From the NCBI GenBank assembly GCA_041628815.1, contig JBFKOL010000007.1, positions 1 through 37,610 on the forward strand: a DNA stretch of 37,610 nucleotides, read 5' to 3'. Shown piece after piece: positions 25,537 to 33,836 of this stretch. A model generated the notes under the pieces. The model searched no databases. It saw only the letters and a program-made list of their open reading frames with translations, and had not been told where the DNA came from. Position numbers and translations under genes: made by a program. Position 1 is the stretch's first letter. Each line of letters opens with the position of its first letter. Source of the DNA: JBFKOL01 sp041628815. Lineage in GTDB: Bacteria; Bacteroidota; Bacteroidia; Chitinophagales; Saprospiraceae.

Positions 25537-26267
25537 GCGAAACAGAATTGCTTGGCAGCATTTACAAAATCAGGGAGCAAATTTGGTGATTCCTCGATCG
25601 CCGTTCCGATGACTACCATTGATGCTCCTGCCTCTGCGGCTTTGAGCATACCCTCTTCAGTTCTTATGCCACCGCCCACGATCAATGGACAATTCAATAT
25701 TTTGGAGACATCGGAAATAATATCCGGAGAAATGGCATTTGCCGCACCACTTCCCGCTTCGAGATAGATAGCATGCATTCCGAGCAACTCACCGGCAAGT
25801 GCTGTTTGTATGATCTGCTTGCGATCTTTTACTGGTAAAGGACGCGTATTGGTATAGGCTGAAATGGAAGATTTCGCATGCCCTTCTATTAAGATGTATC
25901 CCAGGGGCCAGACGGGAATATTCAAAGCAGATATTTTCAGAGCATTACGGACATGAAGATCGATCAAAAACTCAGGATTTCGACCCGAGATAAGTGAACT
26001 CATCAGAATCCCATCTGCTTCAGGGGAAAGTTGCTCTCCACCTCCTGGGAATAATACAATCGGAGCCCTGCATTTCAGTCTAATTCGTCTGATGATCAAA
26101 TCGAGATCCACGTTAAAAACAGAACTTCCGCCGAGAAGAACTACATCGGGAGCATTAAAAGGTAGCAATGCGAGCATCTCTTCAAATGATGGCATCTCGA
26201 CTTTTTCCGGGTCGATTAACAAGGCAAGAGAAAATCGATTTTTATGAAAGAGGTGCTCCAATCGCAT
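25533..26267 (-). CDS. Geranylgeranylglyceryl phosphate synthase-like (PcrB/GGGPS family)
   Basis: A 244-aa TIM-barrel prenyltransferase-like protein. The archaeal-type family joins a polyprenyl diphosphate to glycerol-1-phosphate; Bacteroidota are known to carry homologues. Visible features are SLALLIDPEKV, DVVLLGGSSV, the VLFPGG element, YLEAGSGA and the phosphate-binding CPLIVGGGIRTEEG with VVIGTAIE. The frame begins with TTG at 26273, but ATG 26267 (MRLEHLFHKN) is the better start. A TAAGTTTG box lies 3 bp before it. First gene of the GGGPS-rsgA-ribA run. Whether G1P and which prenyl length are used cannot be told from sequence. Confidence 0.9.
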   Translation of the reverse strand: MRLEHLFHKNRFSLALLIDPEKVEMPSFEEMLALLPFNAPDVVLLGGSSVFNVDLDLIIRRIRLKCRAPIVLFPGGGEQLSPEADGILMSSLISGRNPEFLIDLHVRNALKISALNIPVWPLGYILIEGHAKSSISAYTNTRPLPVKDRKQIIQTALAGELLGMHAIYLEAGSGAANAISPDIISDVSKILNCPLIVGGGIRTEEGMLKAAEAGASMVVIGTAIEESPNLLPDFVNAAKQFCFA

Positions 26268-26270
26268 GTA

Positions 26271-26278
26271 CAAACTTA
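26271..26278 (-). promoter_or_regulatory. -7 box TAAGTTTG directly before the GGGPS-like gene
   Basis: TAAGTTTG on the minus strand matches TAnnTTTG and ends 3 bp before ATG 26267, implying a leaderless transcript for the GGGPS-rsgA-ribA operon. No clear -33 element. Confidence 0.45.
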
Positions 26279-26333
26279 ATCAACAAAGACTTTGGTAGTA
26301 TTGGGCCCCTATCAATTATTGGTAGGAGTGCAA

Positions 26334-26359
26334 ACAAAAAACCCCGCCAAATGGCGGGG
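26334..26359 (-). terminator. Terminator after the duplicated secreted-protein gene
   Basis: CCCCGCC (26342-26348) pairs with GGCGGGG (26353-26359), 4-nt loop; the A-run at 26336-26341 is the T-run on the minus strand. It ends the minus-strand gene whose stop is at 26395 and insulates the GGGPS operon. Confidence 0.88.
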
Positions 26360-26394
26360 CAAATCGTATGAAAAACAAACTATAAACTCCAATC

Positions 26395-26997
26395 TTAAAG
26401 GTATAAGTACCTGTAGAATGTTTCGCCATTGGTTCTGACAACCATGGTGTATTTGCCAGAAGGAAGTTCTTTCAGATTGTACTTCTTGCTGATGTTTGAC
26501 AGCTTTGTAAAGCTTTCATAGTAAAGAACTTTTTCTTCCGACTTAATACTTACCTCTGCAGACTTGCCTAATGTGAGCAAATTGAAATCAACCGTCTTGT
26601 CGTTGTTCAACCAGACAATGGGTTTGTATGTGACTTCTGCTTTATCAGTGGCAAAGTTTACATTTTGGTCAGTAAGAACGAATTTAACCTTTTCGACCTT
26701 CATAAGATCATCCACGATCATGGTATAAGTACCTGGTTCAAGCCTGTTCAAATCGTATTTTTTCATTTTTTCAGACTTTGTGTTGATACGATCTTTATGG
26801 ATGATTCCCCCATTGGGGTCAATAATGGTCAAATCGACATTGATGGCGTGCATATTTTCCATTCGCACGATCAACTTTTTGTTTTCAGAGCTCTTTTTGA
26901 CGTACACGGAATACAGACTGTCATCCTTTGGTGAGTCGACATCCGATGGCATCATGGCCGTCAAAAGAAAAGAAAAACCTAACAATAGTATTTTCAT
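26395..26997 (-). CDS. Secreted protein of two similar beta-rich halves, unknown function
   Basis: A 200-aa protein with a short signal peptide (MKILLLGFSFLLTAMMPS). I do not recognise it. The mature part looks duplicated: each half ends with the same pattern, KKYDLNRLEPGTYTMIVDD (about residues 78-97) and KKYNLKELPSGKYTMVVRT (about 171-189), preceded by alternating beta strands. The L-x-x-G-x-Y-T-M-V ending resembles Bacteroidota type IX secretion C-terminal domains or Ig-like folds, but the protein is almost only that module. It has its own terminator and a 296-bp gap to the divergent AraC gene. A periplasmic or surface role is inferred. Confidence 0.82.
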   Translation of the reverse strand: MKILLLGFSFLLTAMMPSDVDSPKDDSLYSVYVKKSSENKKLIVRMENMHAINVDLTIIDPNGGIIHKDRINTKSEKMKKYDLNRLEPGTYTMIVDDLMKVEKVKFVLTDQNVNFATDKAEVTYKPIVWLNNDKTVDFNLLTLGKSAEVSIKSEEKVLYYESFTKLSNISKKYNLKELPSGKYTMVVRTNGETFYRYLYL

Positions 26998-27293
26998 GAG
27001 ATTAAAATTTAATGGTTATTCAATAATCACCTGTACTCGTTTGCACCACGGTTACATTTTTGATGTGGTGCTCATGGTACTATCACTCAGGTCGGTGATA
27101 AACATGAACTTCCTTAAAAATTCAAATACAAAATTATGGGGATTTCTGTCCGACTTACTACATGGCAATTTTCCGATGATACAACTATATTAACACCAAT
27201 TTGTTAATTCAAGATTAATAATGTTAAATTAGTATACAAATAAGATAAAATAACAGAATATCATTTTGCTCAATAGGTAAAAACCCTTGAATT
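26998..27293. other. Intergenic region with three small dyads
   Basis: Divergent promoter region between the secreted-protein and AraC genes. Dyads: GCACCAC/GTGGTGC (27043-27071), TATCAC/GTGATA (27081-27100) and TTAACA/TGTTAA (27190-27207). The last lies about 85 bp before the AraC ATG and could be an operator. No ORF is credible and no clear -7 box is seen. Confidence 0.4.
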
Positions 27294-28187
27294 ATGACCT
27301 GGATAACCGATACAAATACCCTTCAGAAACCCACTTTAAAAACGGTTAGTCCGTCTTTTGGAAGCTCGTTCAGTTACTCCCGTTTTTCAGATGAGACGCC
27401 TGAGGGTTTTGCCCAATGGCATTATCATCCCGAACTCGAGCTTGTCTATATTGAAAAAGGGAACGGCAAGAGGCATATAGGCAACCACGTTTCTTATTAC
27501 AATAAAGGTGATCTGATATTGATAGGCCCCAATCTGCCGCACTACGGCTTTGCTCATCGTCTGACAAAGAACAATATTGAGATGGTCGTCCAGTTTCGAG
27601 AAGATTTCCTGGGTGCGGATTTTTTCAAATCCAGGGAGTTACAAAAAATCGCTCAGATGATTGATCGCTCGAAACAAGGACTTGTATTCTACGGGAAAAC
27701 AAAAAGAGATGTGGGCAGGATGCTTTCAGAAATGGATATCATGAATGTTTTTGACCGGCTATTGCGGATTCTTAAGATTCTCGATACTCTTGCCGAATCA
27801 GATGAATACAAGATGTTGAACGCCTCGAAGTTTACCATAGCCGTAAAACAGTCTGACAACCAGAGAATTAAAATCGTTTATGATTATGTCAGGGAGAACT
27901 TTCAATCCGATGTTAAGTTGGAAGAAATTGCTGAGCTGACCAATATGACCGTCCCTTCATTCTGTCGCTACTTTAAAAAACAGACCAAGAAGACGTTTAC
28001 GCAGTTTGTTAATGAATTCAAGGTAATTCATGCGTGTAAACTGCTTTCTGAGACCAATCGGACCATCGCGGACATCTGCTTTGAGTGTGGATTTAACAAC
28101 TTTTCTCATTTCAACAAACAATTCAGGATTGTGACTGGAAAGAGTCCATCTTCATATCGTTCAGAATTCAAAGAAGTAATTGGCTGA
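27294..28187 (+). CDS. AraC-family transcriptional regulator with N-terminal cupin
   Basis: A 297-aa regulator. The N-terminal cupin (about residues 25-110) shows WHYHPELELVYIEKGNGKRHIG, the sugar-sensing fold of RhaS/RhaR-type proteins. The C-terminal 100 residues are a double helix-turn-helix: VKLEEIAELTNMTVPSFCRYFKKQTKKTFTQFVNEFKV and then NRTIADICFECGFNNFSHFNKQFRIVTGKSPSSYR, the AraC signature. It is followed 82 bp later by ThuA and DUF6807 genes on the same strand, and the L-fucose cluster lies 2 kb on. Either could be its target; the ligand is unknown. Confidence 0.93.
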   Translation: MTWITDTNTLQKPTLKTVSPSFGSSFSYSRFSDETPEGFAQWHYHPELELVYIEKGNGKRHIGNHVSYYNKGDLILIGPNLPHYGFAHRLTKNNIEMVVQFREDFLGADFFKSRELQKIAQMIDRSKQGLVFYGKTKRDVGRMLSEMDIMNVFDRLLRILKILDTLAESDEYKMLNASKFTIAVKQSDNQRIKIVYDYVRENFQSDVKLEEIAELTNMTVPSFCRYFKKQTKKTFTQFVNEFKVIHACKLLSETNRTIADICFECGFNNFSHFNKQFRIVTGKSPSSYRSEFKEVIG

Positions 28188-28269
28188 TGAATAATATCAC
28201 TTGATCTTCTTCTGGATTGTGTTCTGTCTGGCGTTTCATTAACTTGCCTGTAACAAAAACAATCCTGTT

Positions 28270-29328
28270 ATGTATCGTATATTTCCCGGAGTTGGCATTT
28301 CCGCTGTTATCACGCTGCTTTTCATATGTTTTACTATGTCTTTAAATGCCCAGCGAGATTTGATTAAGGCATTGATCATTGATGGTGAAAACAATCATGG
28401 GGCTTGGCCAATGACAACGGCCATGATGAAGGATTATCTCGAACAAACGGGGCTGTTTGACGTGGATATCAAAAGAAAATCCTATACATGGCAAGGTCCC
28501 CACAACAATGCCAGTCTAGGAGAAGACCGTATCCGCGGCCTGCTTGATGAGTTCAAGATTCCTGGGGTCGGACCTACCACTGCTGTCGACGATCCCGTGA
28601 TAGACCCCGACTTCAAGCCCGATTTTTCAGCATACGATGTTGTCATTACCAATCTGGGGTGGAAAGCTTCTGAGTGGCCTGAATCGACGAAAAAGGAATT
28701 TGAAGAATTTATCCATGGAGGCGGAGGACTTGTCGTCATACATGCTGCAAACAACTCATTTGGAGATTGGGATACATACAACAGGATGATTGGCTTAGGA
28801 GGATGGGGAGGAAGGAACCAGGCAAGCGGACCCTATGTCTATTATGACGACGGCGGCAATATAATAAGAGACAGCGGACCTGGAGAATGTGGTTCTCACG
28901 GGGCTCAACAGGAATTCCTGATTACCATTCGTAATGAAGACCACCCGATCACCAAAGGATTGCCTCAGAAATGGATGCATTCAAAGGATGAATTGTACGA
29001 CCGGCTCAGAGGGCCGGCAGAACATATGGATGTTCTGGCCACAGCATACTCGGACCCTGAAAAAAATGGTCCACCCTGGAATAAGTCTGTCAAAGGAAGC
29101 GGTCGTCACGAACCAATGCTTTTGACCACGAAATTTGGAGAAGGCAGGGTTTTTCACACTGTTATGGGACATACCTATTATTCCATGGAGTGTGTTGGTT
29201 TTATCTTCACCTTCCAAAGAGGTGTCGAATGGGCCGCTACCGGTCAGGTGACGCAAACTGAGGTGCCTGAAGACTTTCCTGATCAGGAAAATGTCCAAAC
29301 GCGGAAGTGGATCCGCGCATATAAATGA
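28270..29328 (+). CDS. ThuA-domain secreted protein
   Basis: A 352-aa exported protein (signal AVITLLFICFTMSLNAQ, cleavage about residue 28). The rest matches the ThuA fold, related to class I glutamine amidotransferases: KALIIDGENNHGAWP, YDVVITNLGWKASEWP, FEEFIHGGGGLVVIHAANNSF and ITKGLPQKWMHSKDELYDRL, GEGRVFHTVMGHTYYS. ThuA is linked with trehalose utilisation and 3-keto-sugar metabolism in some bacteria, but the reaction here is unknown. The stop overlaps the DUF6807 start (ATGA), so the two are translated together. Confidence 0.88.
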   Translation: MYRIFPGVGISAVITLLFICFTMSLNAQRDLIKALIIDGENNHGAWPMTTAMMKDYLEQTGLFDVDIKRKSYTWQGPHNNASLGEDRIRGLLDEFKIPGVGPTTAVDDPVIDPDFKPDFSAYDVVITNLGWKASEWPESTKKEFEEFIHGGGGLVVIHAANNSFGDWDTYNRMIGLGGWGGRNQASGPYVYYDDGGNIIRDSGPGECGSHGAQQEFLITIRNEDHPITKGLPQKWMHSKDELYDRLRGPAEHMDVLATAYSDPEKNGPPWNKSVKGSGRHEPMLLTTKFGEGRVFHTVMGHTYYSMECVGFIFTFQRGVEWAATGQVTQTEVPEDFPDQENVQTRKWIRAYK

Positions 29329-30356
29329 TTCGTATTGTTGCCACCTTTTTTGGGCCGTTGGCATTCATGGCAATTTTATTGGGTTGTATAAAACAATCTG
29401 TCACCACCTCATTACTGGAAACTGAACAAACCCCACAGCTGTCGCTGGTGGAAGATAGCGACTCCATTCGAATTTCATTTGCAGAAAAACCTGTACTGAG
29501 TTATCATAAAACTACCAGGTTTCCAGGTATTGGAAATCCGTCGTACTATCAGCGAAGCGGATTCATCCATCCACTGTTTGCCCCAAATGGAACAATCCTT
29601 ACCGATGACTTTCCTGTAGGGCATATCCACCAGCACGGGGTATTTCTGGCCCTGGTTAAAACGAGGATTGGAAATAGGTCACATGATTTTTGGAACCAAC
29701 AGAATCACACCGGTACCATCATACATGACACCATTACCGAGATATTCATAGAATCTGACCATGTCGGTTTTGAAGCCAGATTGCAACACCTGGCTATTGC
29801 TGGTCAGGATACATTCGTTGCCATCAATGAATCCTGGATCGTAAGTGTCAAAAATTCCGGATACCCCTTCGTTATAGACTTTGTATCCATTATGCAATCA
29901 GCGATTTCTGATACCATTGTTGTTGAGCCATACCACTACGGGGGGTTTGCGCTTCGCGGACCCCGGCAATGGTATGATTCTGAAATTCTTAAAAATGAAG
30001 GTGAAGTAGGTCTTAATTACATTGGCACAGATGGAAAAGGAGGATTTTTAACCGACGATGGGAAAACAAGATTGAACGGTAACCACTCAAATGCCAAGTG
30101 GGTAAGTTTTATCGGTAGTATTTCAGGGCGCAAATCAGGAGTCACCGTGCTCTCTCATCCTTCCAATTTTAGATATCCCGAAAAAGTAAGGATACATCCG
30201 GTCATGCCCTATTTTTGCTTTGCTCCAATGGCAGAAGGAGGTTACCTGATCATGCCAGGGCAAAGCTATCAAACGAAATACCGCATACTGACATACGAAG
30301 ATTTTCCAGGAAACCAAGAGCTCGAAAAATGGCACCTGGCTTTCATAAAAGATTGA
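29325..30356 (+). CDS. DUF6807 (PmoA-like) lipoprotein
   Basis: A 343-aa predicted lipoprotein: signal IVATFFGPLAFMAILLGC with the Cys at residue 21. The mature part has the DUF6807/PmoA-family pattern: SGFIHPLFAPNGTILTDDFP, then the His-rich GHIHQHGVFLALVK, DFWNQQNHTGTI and YHYGGFALRGPRQW. The repeated His residues suggest metal or sugar binding. Despite the PmoA name there is no reason to infer methane oxidation. Translationally coupled to ThuA, so both probably process the same secreted or periplasmic carbohydrate. A 41-bp gap separates it from the convergent SDR gene, without an obvious terminator. Confidence 0.85.
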   Translation: MIRIVATFFGPLAFMAILLGCIKQSVTTSLLETEQTPQLSLVEDSDSIRISFAEKPVLSYHKTTRFPGIGNPSYYQRSGFIHPLFAPNGTILTDDFPVGHIHQHGVFLALVKTRIGNRSHDFWNQQNHTGTIIHDTITEIFIESDHVGFEARLQHLAIAGQDTFVAINESWIVSVKNSGYPFVIDFVSIMQSAISDTIVVEPYHYGGFALRGPRQWYDSEILKNEGEVGLNYIGTDGKGGFLTDDGKTRLNGNHSNAKWVSFIGSISGRKSGVTVLSHPSNFRYPEKVRIHPVMPYFCFAPMAEGGYLIMPGQSYQTKYRILTYEDFPGNQELEKWHLAFIKD

Positions 30357-30397
30357 GCATTTTAAGGGGTGGCCTATGGATTAAGTTGACAATTGCA

Positions 30398-31180
30398 TTA
30401 GTTGCCCAAGGCGCGGTCTAGGTGAACATATCCACCGTCCACTGAAACCCACTGTCCTGTCGTATGGCTCGATTTGTCTGAGAGCAGGAATAGTGTCATG
30501 GCGGCTATCTCTTCCGGGGTGGTCATCCGGAGGCCCAAGGGAATGTTCTTTGCTAGGGTCGATTCTTTAGATTTGGGATCTTCAAACTTATTCAACCATT
30601 GACGATATAGCGGTGTCATCACTTCTGCAGGAAGAATGGCATTGACACGTATGTTGAAAGGGGCAAGTTCTGCGGCCCACTCCCGGGTCAGAGCAAGCTG
30701 AGCGCCCTTAGCAGCGGCATACCCGGAAGTGCCACCCTGACCTGTTAAAGCCACTTTAGAACTGATATTTATAATCGATCCCGAGGAATTTTTAAGGTAG
30801 GGAAGAGCATAGTGGACCAGGTCGTAATAATGAAAAAGATTGCTTTCTAATGATTTTCTAAATGCTCCAGGTCCCGTGGTAAGTCCTGCAGAATCGTTTA
30901 CACCGGCATTGTTGACAACCCCATGGATTCCTCCAAAGCTTTCAATGCACTTTTCTACAACCTTTTTGCATTGACCTTCATTACTAAGATCTCCCAGTAT
31001 TAATTCAATATGGCTCTTATCTTGGATTTGGGTTAAAAAGGATTCTACCTGCTTGTGGGGGCTAAAGGTAGCCACAAGGACCCGTGCATCTTCAGACAGC
31101 AAAGCTTTAGTGATCGCGGCCCCAATACCACTTGTGCCTCCGGTAACAATGAAACATTTTTTTGACAGGTTCAACTCCAT
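30398..31180 (-). CDS. SDR dehydrogenase, probable L-fucose dehydrogenase
   Basis: A 260-aa NAD(P)-dependent short-chain dehydrogenase. Cofactor motif TGGTSGIGAAI (residues 13-23), NNAGVND, catalytic Ser in NISSKVAL, YxxxK in YAAAKGAQLAL, and a C-terminal GQWVSVDGGYVHLDRAL. The last phrase and the neighbours (fucose permease, mutarotase, lactonase) point to L-fucose oxidation to L-fucono-lactone. Other sugars are possible. Last of three minus-strand genes; 33 bp after the mutarotase. Confidence 0.88.
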   Translation of the reverse strand: MELNLSKKCFIVTGGTSGIGAAITKALLSEDARVLVATFSPHKQVESFLTQIQDKSHIELILGDLSNEGQCKKVVEKCIESFGGIHGVVNNAGVNDSAGLTTGPGAFRKSLESNLFHYYDLVHYALPYLKNSSGSIINISSKVALTGQGGTSGYAAAKGAQLALTREWAAELAPFNIRVNAILPAEVMTPLYRQWLNKFEDPKSKESTLAKNIPLGLRMTTPEEIAAMTLFLLSDKSSHTTGQWVSVDGGYVHLDRALGN

Positions 31181-31213
31181 ATTGGTGAATGAGGGATTCT
31201 TATAGATGTATAG

Positions 31214-31585
31214 TCATTGTTCTTGAAGATCAAATATCTTTTCCATTTTAACCCATTTGACTCCTTTTTTGGCCCAAGGAAGTGGGAGCTGAAAAGTAGA
31301 CATTAAATCCTCCCATTGTTCGACTTTATTGTTGGACTTTTTTTTGCCTTTCCTTGTGTCATAGTCCAATGGCTTTTCGGCCTCCAGGATCATAAATAGA
31401 CGGTCTCCTGTACGATAGATCTCCATGAACCTGATGCCGATGTCTTCCATGTCTGCTATTATTTCGGGCCAAACAGCACCTGGTTTATGCCAACTTACAT
31501 AAGCTTCAATCAAATCGGGATCATCCTTTAGGTCGCATGCATAGCAACTTCTAATAAACGGGTCGTTTGTAGAAGAAATATTCAT
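31214..31585 (-). CDS. L-rhamnose/L-fucose mutarotase (RhaM/DUF718 family)
   Basis: A 123-aa protein interconverting anomers of a 6-deoxy sugar. Family features: DLKDDPDLIEAYVSWHKPGAVWPEI (conserved His and Tyr), then the strand DIGIRFMEIYRTGDRLFMILEA and WEDLMSTFQLPLPWAKKGVKWV. Next to fucP and a fucose-type dehydrogenase, L-fucose is the likely substrate rather than rhamnose. A basic insert KKKSNNK lies near residue 82. Part of the fucP-mutarotase-SDR operon. Confidence 0.9.
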   Translation of the reverse strand: MNISSTNDPFIRSCYACDLKDDPDLIEAYVSWHKPGAVWPEIIADMEDIGIRFMEIYRTGDRLFMILEAEKPLDYDTRKGKKKSNNKVEQWEDLMSTFQLPLPWAKKGVKWVKMEKIFDLQEQ

Positions 31586-31612
31586 GTATTTCTTTTAAGG
31601 TTTGAGTTTTTC

Positions 31613-32881
31613 TTAGGCATAGTTCCAGGCTGCTTTTTTACCGAACCACGCAACAGCAACAAAACATATAACAGGCGCCAAATACGAAAGCCGCACGCCC
31701 ATTTGATCTATCATTAGACCTTGTATGGGTGGAAGTAGAGACCCCCCTGCTATGGCCATAACCAGACCAGCTGCCCCCAGTTTAGCGTCTTCGCCAAGAC
31801 CCCTCAGCGATATTCCATAAATGGTTGGAAACATAAGCGACATACATCCGGATATGCCCACCAATGAATAAAGACCGGTCCGTCCACCGATACCGATAAC
31901 GGGAATCAGCATTAACAAGGCCCCAAGTGATAAAACCATCAAGAGAATTCCAGGATTTATATATTTCAAGAGATAGGTGCAAATAAACCTGCTTGAAGCA
32001 AAAAGAATCATTGCATAAAAATTGTAATTAACCGCATAGGCTGCTGCATTGACTTCATTCCAGCCTTCACCCATCAATACTTCCGTACCGTAGTGAATCG
32101 TGTAGGTCCATACGGCAATTTGTGCTCCTACATAAAAAGTCTGTGCCACTACCCCTTCTCGGTATCGGATATTGGCCTTTAACCTCCCGAGGCTTCCTGT
32201 AAAATCTATGGTTTTATCCTGGTCCTGGTTTTTGGGCATGCGTGTGAAGAAAATTAAAAGAAAGATGAGTAATAGAATCAGGCTTATGGTCACATATGGC
32301 CCCTTGACGATGGCTAAATCGGCCATTTTGATGGCATCGAATTCGCCGGCAGGCAAAGCGGCGCGCTCATCGGTAGAAAGTTTGTTCATCTCCCCCAAGA
32401 TGAAATCCTTCGCCACCAAAATCCCTATAATTGACCCCATTGGGTTGAACGATTGTGCCAAATTGAGCCTTTGTGTGGCGGTTGTCTCATCCCCCATAGA
32501 AAGGATATATGGGTTGGCACTGGTCTCGAGAAAGCTTAATCCACAGGTCATGATAAAAAAAGCTGCGCAAAAGGGCCAAAATATTCCACCGACACTGGCT
32601 GGAATAAAAAGCATACCTCCGAAGGCATAGAGAGCGAGACCTACCAGTATCCCAGATTTGTAAGAATACTTCTTTATAAATAAAGCCGCAGGAATGGCCA
32701 TAAAACAGTAACCACCATAAAACGCAAATTGGACAAATGAACTGATAAAGGCGCTTTGGTTAAATATCGTCCCAAAAGCCTTTACGAGGGGATTGGTGAT
32801 ATCATTTGCAAAACCCCAAAGAGCAAAGCACAAGGTGATCAGGGCAAAGGGCCACCACAATTTTTTCGATACTACGGACAA
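31613..32881 (-). CDS. fucP: L-fucose:proton symporter
   Basis: An MFS transporter of about 422 aa and 12 membrane segments. LITLCFALWGFANDITNPLVKAF, FVQFAFYGGYCFMAIPAALFIKK, LSFLETSANPYI and FNPMGSIIG are typical of the FucP family. The frame extends to an ATG at 32992, but that start would overlap the divergent amidohydrolase start (32974) by 19 bp and add 37 hydrophilic residues unlike the family. I place the start at the TTG 32881; TTG 32944 is another option. Gene identity is firm; the start is uncertain. First gene of the fucose minus-strand operon. Confidence 0.88.
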   Translation of the reverse strand: MSVVSKKLWWPFALITLCFALWGFANDITNPLVKAFGTIFNQSAFISSFVQFAFYGGYCFMAIPAALFIKKYSYKSGILVGLALYAFGGMLFIPASVGGIFWPFCAAFFIMTCGLSFLETSANPYILSMGDETTATQRLNLAQSFNPMGSIIGILVAKDFILGEMNKLSTDERAALPAGEFDAIKMADLAIVKGPYVTISLILLLIFLLIFFTRMPKNQDQDKTIDFTGSLGRLKANIRYREGVVAQTFYVGAQIAVWTYTIHYGTEVLMGEGWNEVNAAAYAVNYNFYAMILFASSRFICTYLLKYINPGILLMVLSLGALLMLIPVIGIGGRTGLYSLVGISGCMSLMFPTIYGISLRGLGEDAKLGAAGLVMAIAGGSLLPPIQGLMIDQMGVRLSYLAPVICFVAVAWFGKKAAWNYA

Positions 32882-32973
32882 TGTATTCTGTTTTGAAAAA
32901 CTGGAATATATGGAATGCGCACAATTAAGTTGATTTCTATTCAATAAATTGCCGTCAGATTGCTCACCGCTGT

Positions 32974-33831
32974 ATGCAAATCCTGGATGCACATCAACAT
33001 TTTTGGCGTTACGACAGAGTTCTCTATCCCTGGATTGACGAGAAAATGAGTGTCTTGAAAGGAGATTTCCTTCCCCAAAATCTAAAACCTCTATACGACA
33101 AGTCTGGCATTATTGGAAGCATTGCGGTACAGGCAAGGCAAAGTTTGGAAGAAACACATTACCTGTTGAAGTTGGCATCAGCAAACGATTGGATAAAAGG
33201 AGTGGTTGGCTGGGTGGATTTGAAGAGTTCTCAATTGGAAGATCAGCTCCATAACCTCACGCATAACCACGCTCTTTGCGGAATACGACATCTAATACAG
33301 GATGAACCTGATCCTGATTTTGCGATTCGCCCACAATTTGTACGAGGTATCAGCCTGCTTTCTAAATTCAATCTGACCTATGACATCCTCGTCAGACCGC
33401 ATCAAATGCATGCAGCTTTAGAGCTTGTTAGACTTTGTCCCGAACAGGCCTTTGTAATAGATCATCTTGCCAAACCTGACATAAGATCTGGAAAAATCGC
33501 TTCATGGCAGCAATCGATACGCGAAATAGCATCTTGTCACAATGTTTTCTGCAAATTGTCTGGCATGGTCACAGAGGCTAGGTTGAGGCAATGGCATCCA
33601 GATGATTTTAAGCCTTATATGGACACCATCTTTGAAAGTTTTGGACCCTCCCGCATTATGTTTGGCACTGATTGGCCCGTATGTTTGCTATCTGCATCAT
33701 TGGATGATGTAATAAATATTGTACACGGTTATGTAAAACAGTTGGGTGATGAAGATAGAAGGCTTATCTGGTATGACAATGCCGTGCAATTCTATCGGTT
33801 GAAGGAGACATCAGAAAATTTTAGAGAATAG
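32974..33831 (+). CDS. Amidohydrolase-family lactonase, probable L-fucono-lactonase
   Basis: A 285-aa TIM-barrel metal-dependent hydrolase (amidohydrolase_2). Metal ligands: H7 and H9 in LDAHQHFWRYD, His in FVIDHLAKPDI, Asp in FGTDWPVCLL. GIRHLIQDEPDPDF fits the lactonase branch. Beside FucP, mutarotase and SDR genes, opening of L-fucono-1,5-lactone to L-fuconate is the likely reaction. Divergent from fucP; 5 bp after its stop a second gene starts, so they are cotranscribed. Confidence 0.9.
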   Translation: MQILDAHQHFWRYDRVLYPWIDEKMSVLKGDFLPQNLKPLYDKSGIIGSIAVQARQSLEETHYLLKLASANDWIKGVVGWVDLKSSQLEDQLHNLTHNHALCGIRHLIQDEPDPDFAIRPQFVRGISLLSKFNLTYDILVRPHQMHAALELVRLCPEQAFVIDHLAKPDIRSGKIASWQQSIREIASCHNVFCKLSGMVTEARLRQWHPDDFKPYMDTIFESFGPSRIMFGTDWPVCLLSASLDDVINIVHGYVKQLGDEDRRLIWYDNAVQFYRLKETSENFRE

Positions 33832-33836
33832 GTTAC

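Noticed and set aside
29325..30356. Methane monooxygenase subunit because of the PmoA-family name
   Set aside because: The protein is a lipoprotein of the DUF6807 family with no membrane helices or particulate methane monooxygenase features.
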